A stretch of DNA of 64,000 nucleotides, taken from contig CAVYRD010000012.1 of the NCBI GenBank assembly GCA_963770865.1, forward strand, positions 1 through 64,000, in the 5' to 3' direction. The translations under genes were made by a program, and so were the position numbers. This DNA comes from Miltoncostaea sp963770865. GTDB lineage: Bacteria > Actinomycetota > Thermoleophilia > Miltoncostaeales > Miltoncostaeaceae. Position 1 is the first letter of the stretch; every line of letters starts with the position of its first letter. The notes beneath the pieces are model-generated. The model worked only from the letters and a program-made list of their open reading frames with translations. It was not told the origin of the DNA and did no database searches. Shown here piece after piece: positions 53,076 through 62,815 of this stretch.

Positions 53076-54012
53076 TCAGCCGTCGCGCAGCCGCCGGCCG
53101 GTGAGGCGCAGGAAGACGTCCTCGAGCCCGGCGGGCCGGGCGGACTGCAGGCGGATCGGCACGTTCGTCCGCCGCGCCGCCGCGTGGAGCTCCTCTGCGT
53201 CGTCGCCGAACAGCAGCAGCAGGTCGGCGTCCTGCTCGTGCCCGCGCACGCGCGCGCCGAGGGCGTCGAGCAGCCGCTCGGCGTCGGCGGGCGCGACCCG
53301 CAGCTCCAGCACCTCGCGACCGACCTCCTCGGCGACCAGCTCGGCGGGCCGGCCGCCGCGCACGATGCGGCCGTGGTCCATGATCACCAGGCGGTCGCAG
53401 AGCTGGGCCGCCTCGTCCATGTAGTGCGTGGTGAGCACCAGGGTGGCGCCGCCGTCGCGCAGCACGCGCAGGCGCTCCCACACCGCGTGGCGCGCCTGGG
53501 GGTCGAGGCCCGTGGTCGGCTCGTCCAGCAGCACCAGGCGGGGCTCGTTGATCAGCGCCCGGCCGATCTGCAGGCGCCGCTTCATCCCGCCCGAGAGCTG
53601 CTCCACCGGCGCGTCGGCGCGGTCGGACAGCGCCATCAGGCCCAGCAGCTCGTCGGCCCGGGCCCGGGCCTGCGGCGCGCGGGATGTCGAAGTAGCGGGC
53701 GTAGACGAGCAGGTTCTCGCGCACGGAGAGCTCGAGGTCGAGCGTCGTGTCCTGGGCCACCACGCCGAGCATGCGCTTCAGCTCGCGCGGGCTCTGCTCG
53801 GGATCGAGGCCGAGCACCTCCAGCTCGCCGGAGTCGCGCGGGGCGAGGCACGAGAGCATCCGCATCGTGGTCGTCTTGCCGGCCCCGTTGGGGCCGAGGA
53901 AGCCGAAGCACTCGCCCTCGGCGACGCTGAGGCCGATGCCGTCGACTGCGGTGAAGGCGCCGTAGCGCTTGGTGAGACCCCGCGCGCTGACCGCGGGGGC
54001 CGGCCCGCTCAG
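53076..54012 (-). CDS. ABC transporter ATP-binding protein, DrrA type (frame break near 53675)
   Basis: Cytoplasmic ATPase of the daunorubicin-resistance (DrrA) type: GLTKRYGAFTAVDGI, Walker A LGPNGAGKTTTMRML, Q-loop VVAQDTT, signature EQLSGGMKRRLQIGRALI, Walker B LVLLDEPTTGLD, H-loop TTHYMDEA and a C-terminal DUF4162-like domain. An extra base near 53675 separates DIPRA from RADELLGLMALSD. The start is CTG at 54012, in a four-base CTGA overlap with the epimerase stop; no ATG or GTG precedes Walker A. The permease normally next to such ATPases is absent. Confidence 0.8.
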
Positions 54013-54950
54013 GGCGTCAGCGGGAGCTGCACCTGCATGCTCGCGAGGGTCCTGCGCAGGCCCTCCTCGAGCTCGACCGTCGGGCCCCAGTCGAGCAGAT
54101 CCCGGGCCAGGGTGATGTCGGGGCGCCGCTGGGTGGGGTCGTCCTGGGGCAGGGCCTCGTAGATGATCTCCGACCGCGAGCCGGTGATCCGCAGGATGAC
54201 CTGCGCGAGCTCGAGGATGGTGAACTCGCCCGGGTTGCCGATGTTGACGGGCTCGTGGCGGTCGGAGTGGATCAGGCGCCAGAAGCCCTCGATCAGGTCC
54301 GAGACGTAGCAGAACGAGCGCGTCTGGCCGCCCTCGCCGAACACCGTGATCGGCTTGTCCTGGAGGGCCTGGCGGATGAAGGTCGGGATCGCGCGGCCGT
54401 CGTGGGGGCGCATCCGCGGCCCGTACGTGTTGAAGATCCGCACGATGTGGGTGTTGACGCCCTGCTGGCGGTGGTACGCCATCGTGAGGGCCTCGGCGTA
54501 GCGCTTGGCCTCGTCGTACACGCCGCGCGGGCCGATCGGGTTGACGTGGCCCCAGTAGTCCTCGGTCTGCGGGTGCACCTTGGGGTCGCCGTAGACCTCG
54601 GAGGTCGATGCCAGCAGGAACCTGGCCCGGTGCGCCTTGGCGAGGCCCAGGGCGTTGTGCGTGCCGTAGGAGCCGACCTTCAGCGTGTGCAGCGGCAGGC
54701 GCAGGTAGTCGATCGGGCTGGCCGGCGAGGCCAGGTGGAAGACGTAGTCCACGCGGCCGGGCACCTCGAGGTGCCCGATCATGTCGTGCTGCATGAACGT
54801 GAACCGGTCCTCGCGGATGTGCTCGATGTTCTCGAGCGTGCCCGTGTCGAGGTTGTCCACGCAGATCACGTGGTGGCCCTCCGCGAGCAGGCGGTCGCAG
54901 AGGTGGGATCCGAGGAAGCCCGCCCCCCCGGTCACGATCGACGTCGTCAC
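54009..54950 (-). CDS. UDP-glucuronate decarboxylase-like NAD-dependent epimerase
   Basis: 313-aa short-chain dehydrogenase resembling UDP-xylose synthase (UXS), which turns UDP-glucuronate into UDP-xylose. NAD-binding TGGAGFLGSHLCD, the catalytic Ser and YxxxK in STSEVYGDP and GVYDEAKRYAE, and UXS-type ASPASPIDY and YGPRMRPHDGR. It would feed a sugar nucleotide to the following glycan genes. GTG start. Confidence 0.88.
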   Translation of the reverse strand: MTTSIVTGGAGFLGSHLCDRLLAEGHHVICVDNLDTGTLENIEHIREDRFTFMQHDMIGHLEVPGRVDYVFHLASPASPIDYLRLPLHTLKVGSYGTHNALGLAKAHRARFLLASTSEVYGDPKVHPQTEDYWGHVNPIGPRGVYDEAKRYAEALTMAYHRQQGVNTHIVRIFNTYGPRMRPHDGRAIPTFIRQALQDKPITVFGEGGQTRSFCYVSDLIEGFWRLIHSDRHEPVNIGNPGEFTILELAQVILRITGSRSEIIYEALPQDDPTQRRPDITLARDLLDWGPTVELEEGLRRTLASMQVQLPLTP

Positions 54951-54960
54951 GGCGGGCAGC

Positions 54961-56511
54961 CTAACGGCCTCCGCCCCGGCCCGCCAGCGACTTCAGGGAC
55001 CGCATGCCCTCCGCGAGCTCGGTCCGCGCCAGCGCGCGAGCGGCGGCGTAGTAGACGGCGAGGGCCGCCGCGACCTTGACCGCAAGCGGGGCGATGAGCT
55101 CGAGCGAGCCCATGTCGCCGGTCGGCAGCACCAGGTTGAGCGCCAGCGCGGTGGCGGCGCTGAGCGCGCCGGCGACCAGGATCCGGCCCTGGCGCTCGCC
55201 GAGGGCCCGCAGCGGCAGGCGCGGGAACTCGTCGCGCAGCCCGATGAGCGAGATCACGACGCTGACGTAGACGCCGATCGTGGCGGCCAGCGCGAGCCCC
55301 GACTGCTCCATCGGGCCGAGCAGGATGAGGTCGAGGACGATCGTCACGGCGACGGTCACCGCCGTCGTCCAGAGGATGAACCGCTGCCGGCGCGCCGCCG
55401 ACAGGGTGCGGTTGACCAGGTAGGCCGCGAACGCGGGCCAGAGGCCGAGGGCGTAGTAGAGGAGCGGCGGCCCGATCTGGTCCACGCACTCCGGGCCGCA
55501 CTTCCTGCGCTGGAACGCGAGCTGGGCGACCTCGTGCGAGTAGATCGCCAGCAGCAGCATCATCGGCACCGAGACCAGCCCGAGCAGCCCGGCCACCCGC
55601 CGGAACGCCCTCAGGGCCTCGTCCTCGCGCTCCTCGCCGACGAGCTTGGCGATCAGGGGGAAGAGCGGGGTCATGAGCGGCAGCAGCAGCGCCACGCGCG
55701 GGGCCTGGCCGAGGGCGTTGGCGAAGTTCAGCGCCGACACCCGGCCGGCCTCGAGCGACGAGGCGAAGAGCTTGTCCGTGAAGGAGTTGATCTGCTGCAG
55801 CAGCGAGGCGCCGAGCACCGGCAGGGCGAGCAGGCCCAGCGCGCCGAGGCGCGGGTGCACGAAGGCCGGCCGGACGCCGTCGTCGCGCAGCAGCCGGATG
55901 AACTGCGGCAGCTGCAGCACGACCTGCAGCACGGCGCCGAGCACGACGCCCCAGGCCGCCGCTTCGATGCCGAGGCTGCCCTGGCCCGCGATGACGGCGA
56001 GGATGATGCCGAAGTTGAAGGCCACGCCCACGGCCGCGGGCCCCGCGAAGCGTCCGTGGATCTGCAGCATCGCGGTGAAGATGGCCGAGAACCCCTGCAG
56101 GGCGAGCGCCGGGGCCATGATGCGGATGAGCGTCTCGGTCTGCGCCGCCCGCGCCGGGTCGAGATGGAAGAGGGCCGTGGGCGCCTCGGGCCAGATGGCC
56201 ACGGCCGTCGAGAGGATGACGAGGAGGATCCCGACCCACACCGCCAGGGCGCTGATGAGACGCCAGGCGCTGTCCACGCCCTCGGCCGCCCGCTCGCGCT
56301 GGAAGGTCGGGATGATCAGCGTGACCAGCGTGTAGAGCAGGATCGCCGCCACCGAGTTCACGATCAGCAGCGAGTTGACGTAGGCGTCGGTCTGGCCGGA
56401 GGCGCCGAAGGCGGCCGCCAGCACGATCTCCCGGGCGAAGCCCAGGAGACGCGAGACCAGCCCGAAGATCGCCACCACGGCGGCGGCGCGCGCGAGGCGC
56501 CCGACGGTCAC
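54961..56511 (-). CDS. MurJ/MviN-type lipid flippase
   Basis: 516-aa MOP-family membrane protein with 13-14 helices (FGLVSRLLGFAREIVLAAAFGASGQTDAY at the N-terminus; FTAMLQIHGRFAGPAAVGV; NSFTDKLFASSL). It fits MurJ, the lipid II flippase, but its place among sugar genes makes a polysaccharide flippase equally possible. GTG start overlapping the upstream beta-propeller gene stop (GTGA). Confidence 0.85.
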   Translation of the reverse strand: MTVGRLARAAAVVAIFGLVSRLLGFAREIVLAAAFGASGQTDAYVNSLLIVNSVAAILLYTLVTLIIPTFQRERAAEGVDSAWRLISALAVWVGILLVILSTAVAIWPEAPTALFHLDPARAAQTETLIRIMAPALALQGFSAIFTAMLQIHGRFAGPAAVGVAFNFGIILAVIAGQGSLGIEAAAWGVVLGAVLQVVLQLPQFIRLLRDDGVRPAFVHPRLGALGLLALPVLGASLLQQINSFTDKLFASSLEAGRVSALNFANALGQAPRVALLLPLMTPLFPLIAKLVGEEREDEALRAFRRVAGLLGLVSVPMMLLLAIYSHEVAQLAFQRRKCGPECVDQIGPPLLYYALGLWPAFAAYLVNRTLSAARRQRFILWTTAVTVAVTIVLDLILLGPMEQSGLALAATIGVYVSVVISLIGLRDEFPRLPLRALGERQGRILVAGALSAATALALNLVLPTGDMGSLELIAPLAVKVAAALAVYYAAARALARTELAEGMRSLKSLAGRGGGR

Positions 56512-57752
56512 CTCGGGGCCAGGCCGTAGAGGGTGCGCACCCCGGTCAGCACGAGCAGCCCGTCGATGCCGACGGCCGGGCTGTAGCGCCCGTCGGGGAA
56601 CGTCAGCACGCGCCTGCCGGTGCGGGCGTCGAGGCCGAAGGTGCGGCCCTCCGAGGGCGTCCTCGCCAGGGTGGAGAAGTAGACCACGCCGCCCACGACC
56701 GACGCCGACCCGGAGATGCGCTCGCCGGCGTCGAAGCGCCAGCGCACGCGGCCGGTGACGGCGTCGAGCGCGTAGAAGGAGTGGTCGTAGCTGCCGACGT
56801 AGACCGTCTTGTCGGCGACGGCCGGGCTGGCGTAGACGAAGTCGCCGAGCACGCGCACCCACGCGACCTCGCCCGTGTGCTCGTCGAGGGCCACCACGCG
56901 GCCGTTGACGTTGCCCAGGAAGACCCGCCCGTAGGCCACCGCGGGCCCGCCGTAGAAGCGCCCGGCGCCCTGCAGCTTGCGGCCCGGGCTCGTGCGCCGC
57001 CACGCCACGCGCCCGTCGGAGCGCCGGTAGGCCGTCACGTGGCCGGCGTAGTCGCCGACGACCACGCGCGAGCCGGACAGGGCGAGGCTCGCCTTGACGT
57101 CGCCGCTCGCCTGTGCCGCCCAGCGCACGCCGCCGGTGCGGACGTCGAGGCGCAGCACGCGCCCCGCGATCGTGCCGATGTAGGCCGAGCCGTCCACGAC
57201 CAGAGGCGACGACTCGACCGAGGACCCCACCGCGCGGGTCCACACCTGCCGCCCGGTGGCCGCGTCGAGGGCCACGACCTGGCCGCGCGTGGTGGTGAAG
57301 AGCGCCAGGTCACCGGCCAGCGCGGGCGAGGACGCGACGCGCCCGCGCAGCCGGTGCCGCCACTCCTCCCGTCCGGTGCGGGTGTCGAGGGCGACGGCGA
57401 GGCCGTCGTTGGTTCCCACCACTGCGCGCCCGCCGCCGATCACCGGCGGGAACTCGACCAGCGAGCCGGCGTCGCGCGACCAGAGGCGGCGGAAGGGCGG
57501 GGCGAGGTCGAGCGCCGGGTTGGCGCGGGTGCGCTCGGCGTCGAAGCCGTACTCGGGCCACGATCCGGCGTCCGCTGCCCCCTGGGGGGCCTTCTGGGGC
57601 TCGAAGCCGACCGAGGTGCCCTCGACGTTGGACGAGTCGAACCATCCCCGCAGCAGCCCGACCCCCACGACCATTGCGGCGAGGATCACCGCCAGGAGCG
57701 CGAAGCCGGCCCCGAGGATGAGCCTCCTACGAGGACCGTGAAGGATGGGCAT
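56508..57752 (-). CDS. PQQ-type beta-propeller protein, membrane anchored
   Basis: 414-aa protein with an N-terminal membrane helix (FALLAVILAAMVVGVGLL) and an eight-bladed PQQ-like repeat propeller, BamB-like: repeats of the form VVALDAATGRQVWT, RVLRLDVRTGGVRW and YALDAVTGRVRWRF. Probably faces outside and scaffolds surface-polysaccharide assembly. It overlaps the second propeller gene by 26 bases. Confidence 0.85.
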   Translation of the reverse strand: MPILHGPRRRLILGAGFALLAVILAAMVVGVGLLRGWFDSSNVEGTSVGFEPQKAPQGAADAGSWPEYGFDAERTRANPALDLAPPFRRLWSRDAGSLVEFPPVIGGGRAVVGTNDGLAVALDTRTGREEWRHRLRGRVASSPALAGDLALFTTTRGQVVALDAATGRQVWTRAVGSSVESSPLVVDGSAYIGTIAGRVLRLDVRTGGVRWAAQASGDVKASLALSGSRVVVGDYAGHVTAYRRSDGRVAWRRTSPGRKLQGAGRFYGGPAVAYGRVFLGNVNGRVVALDEHTGEVAWVRVLGDFVYASPAVADKTVYVGSYDHSFYALDAVTGRVRWRFDAGERISGSASVVGGVVYFSTLARTPSEGRTFGLDARTGRRVLTFPDGRYSPAVGIDGLLVLTGVRTLYGLAPR

Positions 57753-59143
57753 AGAGGTGCCGCGTCCCGACGAGGTAGAGGGTGGTGCCCGCGCCGACCG
57801 CCGGCGAGTAGCGGCCGTCGGCGCCCCGGTAGCGGATCGCCCCGGTGCGGGCGTCGAGGCCGAAGGTGCGCGGCGGCCGTCCGGGGAGCGGCAGGACCGC
57901 GGTGTAGACGACGCCGTCGACCACCGTCGCCGAGCCCGAGATGCGCCCGCCGGCCCGGAAGGACCAGCGCACGCCGCCCGTGCCGAGGTCGAGGGCCCGC
58001 AGGACGCCGTCGTAGGAGCCGATGTAGACCGTGCCGTCGGCGACCGCGGGCGAGGAGTAGACGTACGACCCGGTGCCCCGCCGCCAGCGCTCGGCGCCGG
58101 TGCGGGCGTCGAGGGCGATGACCGCGCCGCCGACGTCGCCGATCACGATCGTGCCGCCGCTCACGGCCGGGCCGCCGTAGAAGCGCCGCCCGCCCGCGTA
58201 GGTCCAGCGCGCGGCGCCCGGTGCGGGCGTCGAGCGCGTGGACGCGGCCGGAGTAGTCGCCCACGACCACGTCAGAGCCGGAGAGCGCGGCGCTGCCCTT
58301 CACCGCGCCGGGCAGGCGCCGGGTCCAGGCCCGGCGCCCGGTGGCGACGTTGACGGCGATCAGGTCGCCGGCCCAGGTGCCGACGTAGGCCCGCCGGCCG
58401 ACCACCAGCGGCGAGCTCTCGATGGGGCTCCCGGTGCGCAGGTGCCACAGCGGCGTGCCGTGTGCGCGGGTGTAGGCCGACAGGGTCCCGTCCATCGACG
58501 AGACGAGCACCGTGTCGCCCGAGATCGCGGGACTGGAGGCGATCTGGCCCTTCTGGCGGCGCGCCCAGATGATGCGCCCGGTGTCGGCGTTCAGGCCGTA
58601 GACCCGGCCGGAGTTGACGCCCACGACCACGAGGCCGCCGTCCACGGCCGGCGGGAACTCGATCAGGGTGCGCGACTCGAAGGTCCACGCGGGGGCGCTC
58701 CGCGGCGGGCCGGCGGTCACGGCCGGGACGTAGCGGTCGCGGCTCGCGCCGCCGCCGTACTCCGGGCTCTGGAGGGCCGGGTCGTAGAGCTTCACGGCCA
58801 CCGGGGCGCCGCGCACGGACGCCCGCCCCCGCGACATGCCGCGCGCGGCGACCTCGACCAGGCGGGTCTCGGCGGGCACCGGGGCGCGACCCTGCGCGTC
58901 GGACCGCACGCGGGCGATGACGCGGTCGCTGCGGAAGGCGACCACGTTCGCGCCGGGCACCGGCGTGTCGCGGTCGCCGTCGGTCACACGCACGTCGAGC
59001 GTGCGCGCCGGAGCGAGGGCCGGCGCCGTCGCGGGGGCGGTCGCGGGGCGCGTGGCCTCGCCGCCCCCACCGCCGCCGCCGCACCCGGCGACGGCGACCC
59101 CGACGCTCATGGCGAGCGCGGCTCCGCTACGCCTTCGCCGCAC
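57727..59143 (-). CDS. PQQ-type beta-propeller lipoprotein (frame break near 58207)
   Basis: Paralogue of the neighbouring propeller. N-terminal lipoprotein signal with lipobox VAGC followed by poly-Gly, a short Ig-like or carboxypeptidase-regulatory-like domain (VRVTDGDRDTPVPGANVVAF), then PQQ repeats (YGLNADTGRIIWAR, AVNVATGRRAWTR, ALDARTGAERWRR). An extra base near 58207 breaks the frame after HALDARTGRR; the rest ends at 57727. Overlaps the upstream Wzz gene by 17 bases. Shared motifs FYGGPAV and SGSA.VV in both propellers indicate duplication. Confidence 0.8.
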
Positions 59144-59960
59144 GCCCCGCCGGGCTCCCCCGCCACACGAAGGTGACGATGACGCCGACGAGGAGGCCGA
59201 TGACGCCGGCGAGGATCATCGCGCGGAGGCGGCTGGGCGCGCCTCCGGAGCTGCTCGGGCTCGTGGCGAGGGAGATGACGTACGGCTGGAACTGCTGTTC
59301 CTTCTGCAGGTTGAGCTGCTGGTCGCTGAGCTCGGTCGTCGAGATCTGGAGCTGCTGCCCGGCGCTGTTGAGGAGCGACTGGAGCACGATGAGCTTGTCG
59401 CCCGTGGCCGTGGGGAGCTGCCTGCGGTAGCCCGCGATCTGGGTCTCGAGGCGGTCGACGTTCGACTGCGCCGCCGCGATCGCCGTCTGGTATGCGCCGA
59501 TGACCCCCGAGAAGCCGCTCTTGGCCTGATCGAAGACGGCCTTCGCGTAGGCGTTGGCGGCGTTCCTCGCCACGTCGCGGTCCTTGTCGACGAACGTGAC
59601 GGTCACGACCGTCGGCAGGTTGCCCACCGAGTTGCCCGGCGCCTTGGGCGCGCTCAGCGTCACGCCCTTGCGGATGCGGCTCGGCTTCACGCCCACCTGG
59701 GCCGCGACGCGGACCACGAGGTTGTCGCCCGTGAGGACGGTCGGCACGAGCGCCGGGTTGGTGCCCGGCGTCGACACCGGGGTGCCCGAGACGCTGGTCG
59801 CCTGCCCGACGAAGAGCTCGGCCTTGGCCGTGTACTTCACGTTGGTGGCGAACGAGAGGGCGAGCCCCACGATGGCCGCCACGACGGCGCACGTGAGGAT
59901 GAGCCAGCGGCCGCTCCAGAGGACGCGGCCGTAGTCCCGCAGGGTGATCTCCTTTTCCAC
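59127..59960 (-). CDS. Wzz-type polysaccharide chain-length protein
   Basis: 277-aa polysaccharide co-polymerase with two membrane helices (about residues 18-38 and 252-272) and a coiled-coil-rich external region between (FDQAKSGFSG, AAQSNVDRLETQIAGYRRQL). No tyrosine-kinase domain is attached. It determines chain length of the exported glycan together with the following enzymes. GTG start, 11 bases after the ATP-grasp gene. Confidence 0.85.
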   Translation of the reverse strand: MEKEITLRDYGRVLWSGRWLILTCAVVAAIVGLALSFATNVKYTAKAELFVGQATSVSGTPVSTPGTNPALVPTVLTGDNLVVRVAAQVGVKPSRIRKGVTLSAPKAPGNSVGNLPTVVTVTFVDKDRDVARNAANAYAKAVFDQAKSGFSGVIGAYQTAIAAAQSNVDRLETQIAGYRRQLPTATGDKLIVLQSLLNSAGQQLQISTTELSDQQLNLQKEQQFQPYVISLATSPSSSGGAPSRLRAMILAGVIGLLVGVIVTFVWRGSPAGRAAKA

Positions 59961-59971
59961 GACGGCGGACC

Positions 59972-60977
59972 CTAGACCACGGGCGCGAACGGGGCGAGGC
60001 CCGCCGGTTCGCGCGTCAGGAGGGTCTGCTCGAGGAACCGCGTCATCACCACGCCGGGCGTGTGGGCGCCCACGCGGGGCTCCGGCCGCTCGCCGGCGGC
60101 GATCGCCAGGATCATCTGGACGTAGCCCGCGCCCGCGGCCTGCGGCAGCGGGAAGGCGCCGCCGAAGCGGGTGTTGATGTCCGTGATGCCCAGGATGCGG
60201 CCATCGTCGCGGAAGCACTGGACCGTGCTGGGGCCGACCAGCCCGAGGCCCTCGACCGTCGCCGCGCCGAGCTCCACGAGCTGCGGGTCGTCGAGCGTCT
60301 CGCCCTTGATCTGCTCGCCGCCCTTGCTCTGGATCATCGCCCGCGGCACGGCGCCGAGCGCCTGCCCGTCGAGGCCGCCGAAGCAGTCGATGCTGAACTC
60401 GAGGCCCGGCAGGGCCTGCTGCACCACGCTCTCGGCCGGGCTGTAGCGGCGGAAGAAGGCCAGCTCGTCCGGGTCCTCGCAGCGGTAGATGTGACGCCCG
60501 GCGAAGCCGAGCCGCGGCTTCAGCAGCACCGGGAAGGGCAGCTCGGCCGGGTCGACCTCGTCGGGGAGCCAGGTGGGCGGGGACGGCAGGCCGAGGCGGC
60601 CGAGCATCACGTGGCACTCCCACTTGTCCTGGCAGCCGAGGGCCACCTCGGGGGTGGGGAGGAACACCTGGGCGCCGGCCGCGCGGATCGCGTCCGCCGC
60701 CTCGGCCAGCAGCACCGGGTCGAGGTCGGTCAGCGGCAGCACGGCGCGCACGCCCTCGCGGCGCGCAGACCTCGGCCACGGCCGCCCCGTAGCCGGGGTC
60801 GTCGACCGGCGGCAGCTCCACGACCTCGTCGGCCGCGAACAGCGACGGCGAGAGGGGGTCGAGGTCGCTCACCAGCACGCGCCCGTGGTGGGCCCCGCCG
60901 CGCGTCGCGGCCTGGAACGCGCGGACGATGTCCACGCGCTGGCCCGCGCAGGTGAGCAGGACGTTCACTTCAGCCAT
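59972..60977 (-). CDS. ATP-grasp domain protein (frame break near 60762)
   Basis: Ligase-like enzyme with CarB-type ATP-grasp fold, often found in polysaccharide clusters and proposed to modify sugars. N-terminal pre-ATP-grasp domain VLLTCAGQRVDIVRAFQ, central LPTPEVALGCQDKWECHVML, the ATP-binding FPVLLKPRLGFAGRHIYR, and metal-binding GITDINTRFGGAFPLP. One extra base near 60762 shifts the frame; the corrected sequence reads CA-REGVRAVLPLTDLD. ATG at 60977. Confidence 0.82.
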
Positions 60978-61608
60978 CGGCCGCTCCGGGTGGGGGGAGG
61001 TCGAACCCGCCGCGCGGGCCCTTGTAGGTGTCGTCGCTGCGCAGCACGACCAGGGCGGTGCGCGCGAGGATGGCCAGGTCGCGGCGCATGCTCCACCGCT
61101 CGACGTAGGTCAGGTCGATCTCGATGCGCTCGGACCAGGGGATCGCGTTGCGGCCCGTCACCTGCGCCAGGCCGGTCAGCCCCGGCCGGGCCGCCAGGCG
61201 GCCGCGCTGACGGGCGTCGTAGCGCTCGACCTGGGACGCGACCGTCGGACGCGGGCCGACGAGGCTCATGTCGCCGCGCACGATGTTCCAGAGCTGGGGC
61301 AGCTCGTCCAGCGACAGGCGTCGCAGGGTGGCGCCGAGGGGCGTGATGCGGCTGTCGCCCGCCGTCACGGCCAGACCGGCGCCCATCCCCTCGGCCCCCA
61401 CGACCATCGTGCGGAACTTCAGGAGCGTGAACGGCCGCCCGGCGTAGCCGATGCGCTGCTGGCGGAAGAGGGCCGGCCCCGGGGAGTCGCGGCGCACCAG
61501 CAGGGCGACCACGGCCATGGCCGGGCCGAGCGCGACGGCCAGCGGGAGGGCCACCGCCAGGTCCAGCGCCCGCTTGGTCCGCCCGCCGACGGGGCCCGGG
61601 CTAGGCAA
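60970..61608 (-). CDS. Undecaprenyl-phosphate sugar-phosphate transferase
   Basis: 212-aa initiating glycosyl-1-phosphate transferase (bacterial sugar transferase family): N-terminal membrane segment, then RIGYAGRPFTLLKFRTM, LDELPQLWNIVRGDMSLVGP and GLTGLAQVTGRN. It attaches the first sugar phosphate of a repeat unit to undecaprenyl phosphate. TTG at 61608 is the likely start (eight-base overlap with the upstream gene). Confidence 0.88.
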   Translation of the reverse strand: MPSPGPVGGRTKRALDLAVALPLAVALGPAMAVVALLVRRDSPGPALFRQQRIGYAGRPFTLLKFRTMVVGAEGMGAGLAVTAGDSRITPLGATLRRLSLDELPQLWNIVRGDMSLVGPRPTVASQVERYDARQRGRLAARPGLTGLAQVTGRNAIPWSERIEIDLTYVERWSMRRDLAILARTALVVLRSDDTYKGPRGGFDLPPPGAADG

Positions 61609-62815
61609 GCGACTCCACCACGCCCACGAACCGGGCGGCGAGCGTCGCGCGGTCGTAGTGCTCGAGGGCGTAGGCCCGCCCGCGCGCGCCCATCTGCCGG
61701 GAGCCCTCGCGGTCGGCGGCAAGCCGCCGGATGGCGCCGGCCAGCGCCTCCCCGTCCTCCGGCGGCACGGCGACGCCGCAGCCGGCGCGCTCGACCATCG
61801 CGGTCAGCTCGCCGGCCGGCGCGGCGGCGATGATCGGCCGCGCGGCGCCGAGGTAGTCGAACGCCTTGTTGGGAAGCGCGCCCGCGAACAGCGGGTTGTC
61901 CTGGTAGGGCAGGAGGCAGACGTCGGCGCGGGCCAGCCAGGAGGGCACCTCGCGCTTGGGCACCGAGTCCACGAAGACGACGTTGGGGAGGCCGCGGCGG
62001 GCCGCCTCCTCGACGAGCGCCGGCTTGCGGTCGCCCCCGCCCACCAGCACCACGCGCGCCTCGGGCAGGTCGCGCAGGCGGTCGGCGGCGTCGAGCACGG
62101 TCTCCAGCGAGCTGTAGGTGCCGTGGGCGCCCACGTACATCGCCACGAAGGCGTCGTCGGCGACGGGTGCGTCGGCCGGCGGGAGCGCGCCGGCGCCGAT
62201 CTCCAGGTCCACCCCGTTGGTGATCAGGGCGATCTTCGCCGGGCTCACGCCCTGGTCGATCATCCCGTCGCGGATGCCCTCGGTCAGGGCCACGATGCGG
62301 TCGGCCCGGCGGTAGCAGAACGACTCGAGCGCCCGGGCCACGGCGATCGTCTTCGCGTCGCTCACGAGGCCCATCGCGATCGCCGAGTCGGGCCAGAGGT
62401 CGCGCACCTCCAGCAGGAACCGCGCCCCGCGGGCCCGCGCCAGGGCGGCCGCCGCCGCGGCCGAGGGAAGGCTGGGCGAGGAGGCCACGACGACGTCGGG
62501 GCGCGGGGCGCGGACGCTCGCGATGGCCGACCACCAGGCGAAGGTGCCGTAGTTCGCCACCCGCGAGCGCAGGTCGCGGCCGTAACCGGGGGTGGAGTAG
62601 GTGCGCCACACGTCGAGGCCGTCCTCCACCTCGTGGACCATCTTGCGCCCGGCGTAGCGCTCGGGGACGGTCCGCTCCTTGTGCTGCACGTAGCTCGTGA
62701 CCACCGTGACCTCGTGACCCGCGCGCGCCAGTGCGCGCGTGTGCTGCCAGTGGCGCACGCCGCCGGGCTGGTCGGCGCTCACGAAGTACTGCGAGACGTA
62801 GAGGACGCGGCTCAC
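61601..62815 (-). CDS. Glycosyltransferase family 4 protein
   Basis: 404-aa GT-B fold transferase resembling WbuB: YVSQYFVSADQPGGVRHWQH at the N-terminus, LEVRDLWPDSAIAMG, and the nucleotide-sugar site PNKAFDYLGAARPIIAA with EXXXXXXXE-like LTAMVERAGCG. GTG start overlapping the upstream transferase stop. Sugar and acceptor unknown. Confidence 0.88.
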   Translation of the reverse strand: MSRVLYVSQYFVSADQPGGVRHWQHTRALARAGHEVTVVTSYVQHKERTVPERYAGRKMVHEVEDGLDVWRTYSTPGYGRDLRSRVANYGTFAWWSAIASVRAPRPDVVVASSPSLPSAAAAAALARARGARFLLEVRDLWPDSAIAMGLVSDAKTIAVARALESFCYRRADRIVALTEGIRDGMIDQGVSPAKIALITNGVDLEIGAGALPPADAPVADDAFVAMYVGAHGTYSSLETVLDAADRLRDLPEARVVLVGGGDRKPALVEEAARRGLPNVVFVDSVPKREVPSWLARADVCLLPYQDNPLFAGALPNKAFDYLGAARPIIAAAPAGELTAMVERAGCGVAVPPEDGEALAGAIRRLAADREGSRQMGARGRAYALEHYDRATLAARFVGVVESLA

